This document shows positions 7,054 to 13,819 of a DNA stretch of 13,819 bases, one piece after another. Position 1 is the first letter of the stretch. Each line of letters opens with the position of its first letter. The translations under genes and the position numbers were made by a program. A model generated the notes under the pieces. The model saw only the letters and a program-made list of their open reading frames with translations, was not told the origin of the DNA and made no database searches. The stretch is from JBNRMR01 sp050942895 (GTDB taxonomy: Bacteria > Bacillota > Clostridia > Christensenellales > UBA1750), in the NCBI GenBank assembly GCA_050942895.1, contig JBMNOE010000041.1, positions 1-13,819 on the forward strand. The letters are read 5' to 3'.

Positions 7054-7072
7054 GGCGGAGCGCCTCCTTTTA
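7053..7072 (-). promoter_or_regulatory. Ribosome binding site deciding a TTG start for the GntR gene
   Basis: On the minus strand AAAAGGAGG is followed by CGCTCCGCC and then TTG (7051-7053). This places the start 36 bp inside the longest possible frame. The site is as strong as those of the other genes here, whereas nothing precedes ATG 7089. Confidence 0.65.
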
Positions 7073-7088
7073 ATTAATTCTATGCTCA

Positions 7089-7103
7089 TGTAATATATTA
7101 CAA
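7089..7103. promoter_or_regulatory. Operator-like palindrome 1, over the leftward promoter
   Basis: TGTAATATATTACA (7089-7102) is a perfect 14-bp palindrome. It covers the -10 box and predicted start of the gntR promoter. A copy matching at 13 of 15 positions (with the trailing A) lies at 7182-7196. Position and symmetry suit a dimeric GntR-family repressor, giving autoregulation. The binding protein is an inference. Confidence 0.7.
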
Positions 7104-7123
7104 CAATAAACGCCGCAATTCAA
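7095..7123 (-). promoter_or_regulatory. Promoter of the leftward gntR-dehydratase-GH28 operon
   Basis: On the minus strand TTGAAT (7118-7123) and TAATAT (7095-7100) are separated by exactly 17 bp. The predicted start is near 7088. This gives about 35 nt of leader before the TTG start at 7053, and it would leave the ATG at 7089 outside or at the very end of the transcript. Confidence 0.7.
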
Positions 7124-7145
7124 CCCCCAACAATAAAAACAGACC

Positions 7146-7174
7146 TTGATATTTATAGGCATAAATGCTATACT
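7146..7174 (+). promoter_or_regulatory. Promoter of the rightward sugar-acid operon
   Basis: TTGATA (7146-7151) and TATACT (7169-7174) are separated by 17 bp, each one mismatch from the sigma-A consensus. The predicted start is near 7181, just where operator 2 begins, about 50 bp before the first gene. Confidence 0.75.
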
Positions 7175-7181
7175 TCAGCCA

Positions 7182-7196
7182 TCTGATATATTACAA
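7182..7196. promoter_or_regulatory. Operator-like site 2, over the rightward transcription start
   Basis: TCTGATATATTACAA (7182-7196) matches operator 1 (TGTAATATATTACAA) at 13 of 15 positions. Its right half-site is perfect and its left half-site degenerate. It sits on the predicted start point of the rightward promoter, where bound repressor would block initiation. The two sites are 93 bp apart. Confidence 0.65.
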
Positions 7197-7231
7197 GAAA
7201 ACACAGGGTTTTATGTGAAGGAGGGCGCTTA

Positions 7232-8317
7232 ATGAAACATGAGATAACGCAGATGCGAATCTACAGGGCAGAGTCCCGCTTGAGCAGACCTATTGCGGAT
7301 TCAACGCATTCCATAAGCGATATCGCCTTTTATGTGGTGGAGCTTGAGACCGCTCAGGGGGTGAAGGGCCAGGGCTATCTGCTCAGCTTCCACTATTCCC
7401 CGGGCGCCATCGAGGGAGCGCTCAAGGACATCCGCCGCTTTCTGTTAAATGGCAGCTACGCGGCAAACGAGACCCTGCGCCTTAAGGCGGACTACGAGGG
7501 TGAAGCCGAGTATTTCGGGAATATTGGCCTGCAACGCTGGGCGCAGTCGGTTGTAAACACTGCCATGTGGGATGTTTGGGGCAAGATCTGCGGCCAGCCC
7601 ATCCATAGGCTGCTGGGTTCAAATGGCAGGAAAATCCCCGTGTACGGCAGCGGCGGCTGGCTCAGCTACAGCGACGAGGAGCTGCTGGATGAGGTGAAGG
7701 GCTACGCCGCAAGGGGCTTTACCGCTGTGAAGATAAAGGTGGGCAGCCCAGACATAGAAAGGGATATTGGGCGCATCGCCAAGGCCAGGGAGGCTCTGGG
7801 GCCGCATGTGCGGATAATGATGGACGCAAACCAGGGCATGAGCGTGGCGTCGGCCATCGCATTATCCGGCGCAGCGGGAAAGATGGGCATTACCTGGTTT
7901 GAAGAACCCCTCATAAACACCGATTTTGCCGGCTACGAAATAATCCGCTTAAAGACAGGAATCAGCCTTGCAATGGGCGAGCGCGAATACGATGTTTCGG
8001 CGCTGAAGGCCCTTATAGGCAGAAATGCGCTGGACCTGTGGCAGCCGGATCTGATGCGCATTGGCGGCGTAGAAGCCTGGAGGGACAGCGCGGCGTTGGC
8101 TGCGGCTTATCACGTACCCTGCCTGCCCCATTACTATAAGGACTACGATGTTCCATTGCTGGCCACTGTGTCAAACCCCTTCGGCGCGGAGAGCTTTGAC
8201 TGGATAGACGGCATAATAGACAATGTGATGGTAATAGAAAACGGCTATGCGCTCCAGCGGGAAGGCCCGGGGTGGGGCTTCAGCTTTTTGAATGAATATT
8301 TAACTGGGCTAAGTTGA
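7232..8317 (+). CDS. Enolase-superfamily sugar-acid dehydratase/racemase (mandelate racemase subgroup)
   Basis: This 361-residue mandelate racemase/muconate lactonizing family protein has a complete canonical active site. The residues are KIK (K167, K169), metal ligands D198 (MMDANQG), E224 (WFEEP) and E250 (GERE), dyad D273 (QPDLMRIGG) with H300 (LPHYY), and E320. This pattern fits acid-sugar dehydratases such as talarate/galactarate dehydratases, with a racemase/epimerase as alternative. The capping-domain loop STHSISD (24-30) should set specificity. ATG 7232 follows AAGGAGGG at 7-nt spacing. It is the first gene of the rightward operon and only distantly similar to the divergent paralogue at 5259-6377, so the two probably act on different stereoisomers or at different steps. 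Confidence 0.9.
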   Translation: MKHEITQMRIYRAESRLSRPIADSTHSISDIAFYVVELETAQGVKGQGYLLSFHYSPGAIEGALKDIRRFLLNGSYAANETLRLKADYEGEAEYFGNIGLQRWAQSVVNTAMWDVWGKICGQPIHRLLGSNGRKIPVYGSGGWLSYSDEELLDEVKGYAARGFTAVKIKVGSPDIERDIGRIAKAREALGPHVRIMMDANQGMSVASAIALSGAAGKMGITWFEEPLINTDFAGYEIIRLKTGISLAMGEREYDVSALKALIGRNALDLWQPDLMRIGGVEAWRDSAALAAAYHVPCLPHYYKDYDVPLLATVSNPFGAESFDWIDGIIDNVMVIENGYALQREGPGWGFSFLNEYLTGLS

Positions 8318-8350
8318 GGGAATATGTATGCAAAAGGAGAGGCGGATATA

Positions 8351-9109
8351 ATGGATAATAATGCAAACCTGACTTTGGCGGGGCGCTGCGGCATTGTAAC
8401 GGGCGCATCCGGAGGGATCGGCTATGCGGTGGCGGAGGCGCTGGCAGGGGCAGGAGCGACGGTTTATGCCGTGAGCCGCACGGGAACGGTAAAGGATTCT
8501 TCGCTGCCCGTCTGTAAGGGAATTGTCCACCTGCAGGGTGATGTGACCGATTCAAAGCGCATGGGGGAGATTGTTAAGGCGGCGGGGGAGAAAAGCGGCC
8601 TTGATTTTCTCATTAACAATGCGGGGATAACCGAAAAGTGCAGGGCGGAGGACTTTCCATATGAAGCCTTCGAGCGGATTATGCAGGTGAATGTTCACAG
8701 CGTGTTCCGCCTTTGCCAGCAGGCATACCCATATCTTAAGCGGTCGGCCCACACGGGGCGCATAGTCAACATCAGCAGCATGGCGGCGCATCTGGGGTTT
8801 TCGCTGGTGACGCCCTATTGCATAAGCAAATCTGCCGTGCTGGGGTTGACCAGAGGGCTTGCGGTGGAGTGGGCGGGGGATAACATCACCGTTAACTCCG
8901 TGGCTCCCGGGTGGTTTCCCAGCGAGATGAGCAAGCAGGTGATGGACGATGAGCGCAGGGCCGCAATATTGGCGCGGATGCCCCTGCATAAGTTCGGGGA
9001 CACCCGGGATCTGGGCGCCATTGTCCGTTTTTTGCTGGAGGATGGCGCGACATATATAACCGGTCAGGACTTCGCTGTGGACGGCGGCGCTCTGGCCTAT
9101 GGCTATTAG
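8351..9109 (+). CDS. Short-chain dehydrogenase/reductase (SDR), classical type
   Basis: This 252-residue NAD(P)-dependent SDR has TGASGGIG (17-24, cofactor loop), NNAG (89-92), catalytic S143, Y156 and K160, and a C-terminal VDGG tail. Such enzymes interconvert keto- and hydroxy-sugar acids (KduD and gluconate 5-dehydrogenase types). I chose ATG 8351: AAAAGGAGAGG lies upstream, and eight residues before the first strand is normal. The in-frame ATG at 8324 adds nine residues and has only GAGGG three bases away. The gene is 33 bp after the dehydratase in the operon. Its place suggests oxidation or reduction of the substrate or product of that enzyme. The substrate is unknown. Confidence 0.9.
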   Translation: MDNNANLTLAGRCGIVTGASGGIGYAVAEALAGAGATVYAVSRTGTVKDSSLPVCKGIVHLQGDVTDSKRMGEIVKAAGEKSGLDFLINNAGITEKCRAEDFPYEAFERIMQVNVHSVFRLCQQAYPYLKRSAHTGRIVNISSMAAHLGFSLVTPYCISKSAVLGLTRGLAVEWAGDNITVNSVAPGWFPSEMSKQVMDDERRAAILARMPLHKFGDTRDLGAIVRFLLEDGATYITGQDFAVDGGALAYGY

Positions 9110-9140
9110 AAGCACTTTACATAAAAACGGAGGAAATGAC

Positions 9141-9803
9141 ATGGCTATATGGAAAACAGAGGAAGAAATGTTCGCCTTGATGAAGGAAAAGCTGTATACC
9201 CCGGTGGTGGGCGATGTGCTGGACTTGATGGGCTATGTTCATCAGTTCATGCCGCCATATATCCGCCCCATAACAAACGATATGAAGCTGGCGGGCAAGG
9301 CCTGCACGGTGCTTGAACACGATGTGTTCGGCCCCCAAAAGAAGCCCTTTGGGCTGATGACGGAGGCGCTGGATCAGCTTGAAAAAAATGAGATATATGT
9401 GGCTACGGGCGCCCATAACAGCGCTCTTTGGGGCGAGCTTTTAACCGCGACTGCCAGGGTGCGGGGCGCGACGGGCGCTGTGCTGGACGGCTATCACCGG
9501 GACACGCCGCAGGTGCTGGAGCAAAACTGGCCAGTTTTCAGCAAGGGCTGCTGGGCGCAGGATTCGAGCATCCGCACAAATGTGGTGGATTTCCGCTGCA
9601 CCATAGAGATCGGCCAGGTGACAATAAATGACGGCGATATTATCTTCGGCGATATTGACGGCGTTCTTGTTATCCCCAAGGCGGTGGCTGAAGAAGTGGT
9701 GGAAAAATCCCTTGAGAAGGCTTCAAGCGAAAAGCTGGTGCGAAAGGCCATCGAAAACGGCATGAGCGCCACAGAGGCTTTTGCCCGCTTCGGCATACTC
9801 TGA
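9141..9803 (+). CDS. RraA-family protein (HMG/CHA-type pyruvate aldolase-like)
   Basis: This 220-residue protein belongs to the RraA / demethylmenaquinone-methyltransferase-like fold family. Its metabolic members are divalent-metal class II pyruvate aldolases (4-hydroxy-4-methyl-2-oxoglutarate aldolase) and oxaloacetate decarboxylases. Characteristic parts are GDVLD (24-28), GELL (98-101), RGATGAVLDG (108-117) and the active-site RD (R120, D121). Three residues after RD the sequence is Gln (RDTPQ), where the aldolases I know tend to have an acid. ATG 9141 follows ACGGAGG; the ATG at 9099 overlaps the upstream gene and has no site. Lying between an SDR and a 2-keto-3-deoxy-acid-forming dehydratase, it is a candidate for the pyruvate-releasing aldolase of this pathway rather than an RNase E inhibitor. 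Confidence 0.88.
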   Translation: MAIWKTEEEMFALMKEKLYTPVVGDVLDLMGYVHQFMPPYIRPITNDMKLAGKACTVLEHDVFGPQKKPFGLMTEALDQLEKNEIYVATGAHNSALWGELLTATARVRGATGAVLDGYHRDTPQVLEQNWPVFSKGCWAQDSSIRTNVVDFRCTIEIGQVTINDGDIIFGDIDGVLVIPKAVAEEVVEKSLEKASSEKLVRKAIENGMSATEAFARFGIL

Positions 9804-9811
9804 TTACAGTG

Positions 9812-10168
9812 ATGGAAAAGGACAGAAGCCCGAAGGACGGCCCCGCGGCCTTTCAGATAGACATCCGGGACAATGTGGCCACGGCACTTACGCCGCTGCC
9901 CGCCCTAGCGCGGGTTGATTTGCGTGGGGACGCCGCCTTTGAGCGCACCACCGCCGGACAGGATATCCCGCTGGGCCACAAGATCGCCCTGAGGAGCATC
10001 GCCGTCGGGGAGGAGATCATCAAGTACGGGATTGTCATAGGCCTGGCGACGCAGGCCATTCCCCAGGGCGGCTGGGTGCATCTGCACTGCATGAAAAGCC
10101 TTTACGACGAGCGCTCCAGCCATTTGGACGGCTTGACGGGCGCGCCCAAGGATATCAAATATGAGTAA
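9812..10168 (+). CDS. UxaA-family dehydratase, small subunit (SAF domain)
   Basis: This 118-residue protein corresponds to the N-terminal SAF domain of altronate/galactarate dehydratases. IPLGHKIAL (52-60), GEEIIKYG (66-73) and IG.AT precede WVHLHC (88-93), the site where relatives usually have a His-x-His-Asn pattern; the Asn is Cys93 here. In UxaA this domain is fused to the catalytic part, but in two-subunit forms (also SuyA of sulfolactate sulfo-lyase) it is separate. ATG 9812 lies 8 bp after the previous stop without a clear ribosome binding site, so coupling is likely; GTG 9809 would add one residue. The gene overlaps the large subunit by 8 bp, supporting a heteromeric enzyme. Confidence 0.9.
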   Translation: MEKDRSPKDGPAAFQIDIRDNVATALTPLPALARVDLRGDAAFERTTAGQDIPLGHKIALRSIAVGEEIIKYGIVIGLATQAIPQGGWVHLHCMKSLYDERSSHLDGLTGAPKDIKYE

Positions 10169-11393
10169 AGCGGCAGATATTGAAAAAAATCAAAAGGTAT
10201 GGCAGGGCTATCTGCGCAGGGACGGCTGCCTGGGCGTGCGCAACCGTGTTCTGGTCATGTACACGGTGGAGTGTTCATCCTTTGTGGCGAAGGAGATCAC
10301 CCGCCTGAGCGGAAGCGCCGATGTGGAGTGCGTGGGATTTCACGGCTGCACGGACAATGAATACGCCGTGCGGCTGATGATAGCCCTTATACGCCACCCC
10401 AACGTGGGTGCGGTGCTGGCGGTGGGTCTGGGCTGCGAGTATATCCAGCCCCGGTGGCTGGCGGACATCGCCGAGAAAGAGGGCAAGCCTCATGGCTGGA
10501 TGTTCATACAGGATGAAGGCGGCACCGAAAGCAGTATCCGCAAGGGCGTTAACCTGGTGGGGGAGATGCTTGGGGAGCTAAAGACGACGCCCCGGGCGGC
10601 GATGGGGCTTTCGGATCTGATCATAGGCGCGGAGTGCGGAGGCAGCGACTACACCAGCGGACTGGCGGGCAATGTGGTGGTCGGGCGCTTCTTTGACCGG
10701 CTGGTGGACATGGGCGGTACAGCCATATTCGAGGAGATAGTGGAGGCCATCGGCCTGAGGGAGCTCTTATCGGCTCGGGCAGCCAACGAAACGGCGCGCC
10801 GGGAGCTTACAAGAGCATATGACAAAGCCCTTGATTACTGCAAGGCGGTGCGGCAGTATTCAGTCAGCCCGGGCAATTTTGCGGGCGGCCTTTCGACCAT
10901 CGAGGAAAAGAGCATGGGGGCTGTAGTAAAATCCGGTACAAGGCCGATACAGGGCGTTCTAAAGGTATCCCAGAGGGCAAAGCACCCGGGGCTGTGGCTG
11001 CTGGACACCACGCCGGACCCTCACTGGATGCAGTTCGGCATCACCAACCCCAACGACAGCGAGGGCCTGACAGCGCTGATATCCTGCGGCGCTCAGATAG
11101 TTTTCCTGGTCACGGGGCGGGGCAGCGTCGTGGGCAGCGCGGTTTCTCCCTGCATAAAGATCACCGGTAACAGCAGGACCTTCGCCCGCATGGAGGGCGA
11201 CATGGACTTTGACGCGGGCCCGGCGCTTTCGGGGGAGGCGTCATTGGATGAAATGGAGGAGGGACTGGCGGAGTTGGTGGTGCGGGTGGCTTCCGGCGAG
11301 GCAACCAAAAGCGAGGCTTTGGGCCATAAGGAATACTGCATACCGTATAAGTACCAAAGCGAATTCGCCGCAAGGCCATGCGAAAAGGGCTGA
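10161..11393 (+). CDS. UxaA-family dehydratase, large catalytic subunit (altronate/galactarate dehydratase C-terminal type)
   Basis: This 410-residue protein matches the catalytic part of altronate/galactarate dehydratase, an iron-dependent lyase family that converts altronate to 2-keto-3-deoxygluconate. Motifs in order are GYLRRDGCLGVRN (16-28), HGC (61-63), GLGCE (89-93), AECGGSD (157-163), SPGN (236-239) and a late GNSRTF segment (336-341). The conserved Cys residues are the likely metal ligands. Its start overlaps the small-subunit stop (ATGAGTAA), a coupling arrangement. With UxaC in the same operon, altronate is the most natural substrate; galactarate or another aldonate is possible given the two enolase-type dehydratases. 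SuyB-like sulfolactate activity seems unlikely in this context. Confidence 0.9.
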   Translation: MSKAADIEKNQKVWQGYLRRDGCLGVRNRVLVMYTVECSSFVAKEITRLSGSADVECVGFHGCTDNEYAVRLMIALIRHPNVGAVLAVGLGCEYIQPRWLADIAEKEGKPHGWMFIQDEGGTESSIRKGVNLVGEMLGELKTTPRAAMGLSDLIIGAECGGSDYTSGLAGNVVVGRFFDRLVDMGGTAIFEEIVEAIGLRELLSARAANETARRELTRAYDKALDYCKAVRQYSVSPGNFAGGLSTIEEKSMGAVVKSGTRPIQGVLKVSQRAKHPGLWLLDTTPDPHWMQFGITNPNDSEGLTALISCGAQIVFLVTGRGSVVGSAVSPCIKITGNSRTFARMEGDMDFDAGPALSGEASLDEMEEGLAELVVRVASGEATKSEALGHKEYCIPYKYQSEFAARPCEKG

Positions 11394-11431
11394 ACAGATT
11401 GAATATTTGATGTAAATTGGAGGGATATGAT

Positions 11432-12214
11432 ATGGAACCGGGCAGATTTGACATCAGGTCCATGTATTCACTGGCGGGTGAAACCGCTATAGTAACCGGG
11501 GGCGCTACAGGCCTGGGCCTGGCGATAACCCGCTGTCTTGTGGGCGCAGGGGCAAAGGTGGCGGTGCTTAGCCACTCAGAGCCGGAGCGGGCAAATGCCG
11601 CGCTGGCGGAGTTCGGCGGCAGGGCCGTGTTCTATTATCATGACCTGACGGATACGGATAGCGCACAGAATATCGCCGACAGAGTAACGGCGGAGCTGGG
11701 CCCTGTAGGCATTTTGGTGAACAACGCCGGAATTCATTGCAAAAAATTCATATGGGACATGACCGTGGATGATTACAGGCGAGTGCTGGACGTGCACCTT
11801 GTGGGCGCTTTTGCCCTCACCAAAGCGCTGGTTCCACAGATGAAAGATCTGGGCCGCGGCCGCATCATTTTCATGGCCAGCATGACCAGCTATATCGGCC
11901 AGCCCATGGTCAGCGGCTATGCCACCGCCAAGGCAGGCTGTTTGGGCCTTGTGCGCACTTTGACAGCGGAGCTTGCAGAGTACGGCATTACAGTGAACGC
12001 CATCGCTCCAGGCTGGATAGATACGCCCATGTTCCGTCAGGCGACGGACGGAGACAGGCCGCGGATGGAGAAGATAATGGGGCGAATCCCAGCCAGGGCC
12101 ATCGGCGACCCAATGGACGTGGGCATGTGCGCCGCGTTCCTGTGCAGCAAGGCGGCCAGGTATATCACCGGAACCTGTGTGCCCGTTGACGGCGGCGCGC
12201 TGATCGGCTTTTGA
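11432..12214 (+). CDS. SDR oxidoreductase, gluconate 5-dehydrogenase / KduD-like
   Basis: This 260-residue classical SDR has TGGATGLG (22-29), NNAG (97-100), catalytic S150, Y163 and K167, APGW (192-195) and a VDGG tail. MYSLAGETAIVTGGATGLG resembles 2-deoxy-D-gluconate 3-dehydrogenase (KduD) and gluconate 5-dehydrogenase. ATG 11432 is preceded by TTGGAGGG; the TTG at 11417 is part of that ribosome binding site and is not a likely start. It lies directly upstream of uxaC. Since no UxaB/UxuB (polyol-type dehydrogenase) is present, this enzyme or the SDR at 8351-9109 could perform the keto-uronate reduction (tagaturonate to altronate or fructuronate to mannonate) that feeds the UxaA-type dehydratase. 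That role is inference. Confidence 0.9.
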   Translation: MEPGRFDIRSMYSLAGETAIVTGGATGLGLAITRCLVGAGAKVAVLSHSEPERANAALAEFGGRAVFYYHDLTDTDSAQNIADRVTAELGPVGILVNNAGIHCKKFIWDMTVDDYRRVLDVHLVGAFALTKALVPQMKDLGRGRIIFMASMTSYIGQPMVSGYATAKAGCLGLVRTLTAELAEYGITVNAIAPGWIDTPMFRQATDGDRPRMEKIMGRIPARAIGDPMDVGMCAAFLCSKAARYITGTCVPVDGGALIGF

Positions 12215-12235
12215 GGAGATTGAGGGGAGAAGGAT

Positions 12236-13627
12236 ATGTTCAGCGAAAATATGTTTTTGACGAATGAAACAGGGAGGCGGCTATATCATCAATATGCGAA
12301 AGAGCTGCCGATAATTGATTATCACTGCCATCTGCTGGCCCAGGAAATCTACGAAAACAGGCAGTTTGAGGACCTGGGGGAGATGTGGCTGGCTCATGAC
12401 CACTACAAATGGCGGGTCATGCGCACATTTGGCATCGACGAGCGCCTTATCACCGGCGGCGCGACTTTCCGTGAAAAGTTCATGGCTTTTGCGGCCATAG
12501 TGCCCCAGCTTATCGGCAACCCGCTATACATCTGGTGCGCGCTGGAGCTAAAGAGGTATTTTGGCATCGATCAACCCCTGTGCGCAGAGAACGCCGAGGA
12601 GATATACCGGCAAACAAGCCGCCTTATCAAAGAAAACAACATGACGCCTCTTTGGTGCATGCAGCGCTCAAATGTGGAGGTTGCAAGCACCACCGAGGAC
12701 CCTGTGGACAGCCTTGTTTTTCACAAGAAAATGCTGGAGAGCCAGGAGCATCCCGTGAGGGTGATATCCGCTTTCAGGCCGGATAAGGCTTTCTACTGTG
12801 AGAAGCCCTCCTTCGCGCCATATCAGAAATCACTGGCGCAGGCCGGCGGCATGAAGGTGGATTCATTTAAGAGCATGATCGGCGCACTGGAATCACGCCT
12901 GATCGAGTTTAAGGGCATCGGTTCCATGATCGCCGACAGCGGCATCGAAAGCTATGTATGGGCGGAAGCAACGCCGGCTCAGGCGGAGGAGATATACGCC
13001 AAAGCCTGCTCCGGCCAACCCCTTAGCGAGCAGGAGCAGGCTCAGTATAAGACGGCGTTCCTGCTGGAGCTGGCGCGGCTTTACCATCGCCACGGATTTG
13101 TGATGCAGCTTCATATAGGTACATATCAGGGCGCAAACAGGAGCAAGGAGGAGTCCGTCGGCGTTGCCTGCGGTTTTGACTGCACCAATGATGACACCAG
13201 TGTTTACAGCGTGGGCCGGCTTTTGGACGCCATGACCCGGCAGGACATTTTGCCCAAGACTATACTATACCCGCTAAACCCGGCGCAGATAGAGACATTC
13301 GCCATACTGGCGGCAGCCTTCTGCGAGGGCGGCACCCGCGCAAAGGTGCAGCTTGGCGCACCCTGGTGGTTCAATGACCAGCCCTACGGCATAAACCGCC
13401 AGTTCGAAGCCGTCGCCAACCTTTACCCTGTCAGCCTGTCCGTGGGGATGCTCACCGACAGCCGCAGCTTCTTGAGCTACTCCCGCCACGAGCTTTACAG
13501 GCGTGTGCTGTGCAATTATTTGGGGATGCTGGTGGAGCGCGGAGAATATTTTTCGCCCGAGCATGAATTGGCGGCCATAGTGCGCAACATCTGCTACGAA
13601 AACGCAAAAGAATACTTTGGGCTGTGA
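12236..13627 (+). CDS. uxaC: Uronate isomerase (glucuronate/galacturonate isomerase)
   Basis: This 463-residue protein is near full length for UxaC (about 465-470). It isomerises D-galacturonate to D-tagaturonate and D-glucuronate to D-fructuronate. DYHCHL (28-33) supplies the metal-binding His30 and His32 of the amidohydrolase barrel. YKWRVMR (57-63), QLHIG (291-295), GAPWWFND (374-381) and MLTDSRSF (405-412, with Asp408) are family signatures. ATG 12236 follows GGGGAGAAGG, 21 bp after the SDR stop. It is the last gene of the seven-gene operon and gives the firmest evidence that hexuronates enter this pathway. No kinase or transporter gene accompanies it in the window. Confidence 0.97.
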   Translation: MFSENMFLTNETGRRLYHQYAKELPIIDYHCHLLAQEIYENRQFEDLGEMWLAHDHYKWRVMRTFGIDERLITGGATFREKFMAFAAIVPQLIGNPLYIWCALELKRYFGIDQPLCAENAEEIYRQTSRLIKENNMTPLWCMQRSNVEVASTTEDPVDSLVFHKKMLESQEHPVRVISAFRPDKAFYCEKPSFAPYQKSLAQAGGMKVDSFKSMIGALESRLIEFKGIGSMIADSGIESYVWAEATPAQAEEIYAKACSGQPLSEQEQAQYKTAFLLELARLYHRHGFVMQLHIGTYQGANRSKEESVGVACGFDCTNDDTSVYSVGRLLDAMTRQDILPKTILYPLNPAQIETFAILAAAFCEGGTRAKVQLGAPWWFNDQPYGINRQFEAVANLYPVSLSVGMLTDSRSFLSYSRHELYRRVLCNYLGMLVERGEYFSPEHELAAIVRNICYENAKEYFGL

Positions 13628-13655
13628 TGGGATAACGTTTTTGGGTCGGAGCCCG

Positions 13656-13819
13656 CATAAGATCTCTTAAGCGTTCTATGAAAGTTTTGGTCCAGCTTTT
13701 TCAAAAGCTGGCGGGAGCCCGAGGGCAGGGCTCTCGGAGAGGGCAGCGACACAGGGCTCTGCCCTGCACCCGCAAGGGGCAGACCCCTTGACCTCACATA
13801 AGATCTCGTAAGCGCTCTA
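13656..13819. repeat. Multi-hairpin intergenic repeat element bounded by 23-bp direct repeats
   Basis: Two 23-bp copies at 13656-13678 and 13797-13819 share CATAAGATCTC, then TAAGCG and TCTA, matching at 21 of 23 positions. Between them are three hairpins: CCAGCTTTT/AAAAGCTGG (13692-13711), CGGGAGCCC/GGGCTCTCG (13712-13736, one G-T) and CAAGGGG/CCCCTTG (13773-13790). AGGGCAG and CTGCCCT can also pair. There is no ORF and no T tract. It resembles the GC-rich hairpin repeats scattered between genes in many Clostridia. The second direct repeat reaches the window edge, so further units may follow. Confidence 0.65.

Noticed and set aside
13692..13711. First hairpin after uxaC as a Rho-independent terminator
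   Set aside because: The stem is followed by CGGGAGCCC, not a T run, and the loop is only two bases as written. It is better described as part of the repeat element.
13656..13819. CRISPR-like array from the direct repeats
   Set aside because: Only two repeat copies are seen, 141 bp apart, with hairpin-rich sequence between them instead of unique spacers of regular length, and no cas genes.

Overview
The window looks like chromosomal DNA of an anaerobic, moderately GC-rich Gram-positive bacterium of the Clostridia type. This is inferred from a ferredoxin-dependent 2-oxoacid oxidoreductase, strong GGAGG-type ribosome binding sites on nearly every gene, Rho-independent terminators, a likely TTG start, and a GC-rich multi-hairpin intergenic repeat at the right end. 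No taxonomic search was possible.

Left part (1-3410). A tRNA-Asn(GUU) gene with its own terminator is followed by about 600 bp of AT-rich, gene-poor DNA holding one doubtful small ORF and two hairpins. A near-consensus promoter (690-718) then drives a compact four-gene operon (751-3337) for a 2-oxoacid:ferredoxin oxidoreductase in the order delta, alpha, beta, gamma. The operon ends in a clear terminator.

Middle part (3494-7231). The minus strand carries a leftward operon: a GntR/FadR-type regulator, an enolase-superfamily sugar-acid dehydratase-like enzyme, and an intracellular GH28-type pectin glycosidase. An unidentified, probably 5'-truncated gene remnant follows. The regulator is divergent from the rightward operon. 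The shared intergenic region has two opposed promoters, each overlapped by a copy of the same AT-rich operator-like motif (around TAATATATTACAA), which suggests one regulator controls both arms and itself.

Right part (7232-13627). A seven-gene rightward operon encodes a second enolase-superfamily dehydratase, an SDR oxidoreductase, an RraA-family (pyruvate-aldolase-like) protein, a two-subunit UxaA-type altronate/galactarate dehydratase, a second SDR, and uronate isomerase UxaC. Together with the GH28 enzyme this is a hexuronate/sugar-acid catabolic island. Oligogalacturonides or related uronides would be cleaved in the cytoplasm, isomerised by UxaC, reduced by an SDR and dehydrated by the split UxaA to a 2-keto-3-deoxy acid. 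No UxaB, KDG kinase, KDPG aldolase or transporter is present, so the SDRs and the RraA-like protein are candidates for non-canonical steps. The window ends in a multi-hairpin repeat flanked by 23-bp direct repeats.
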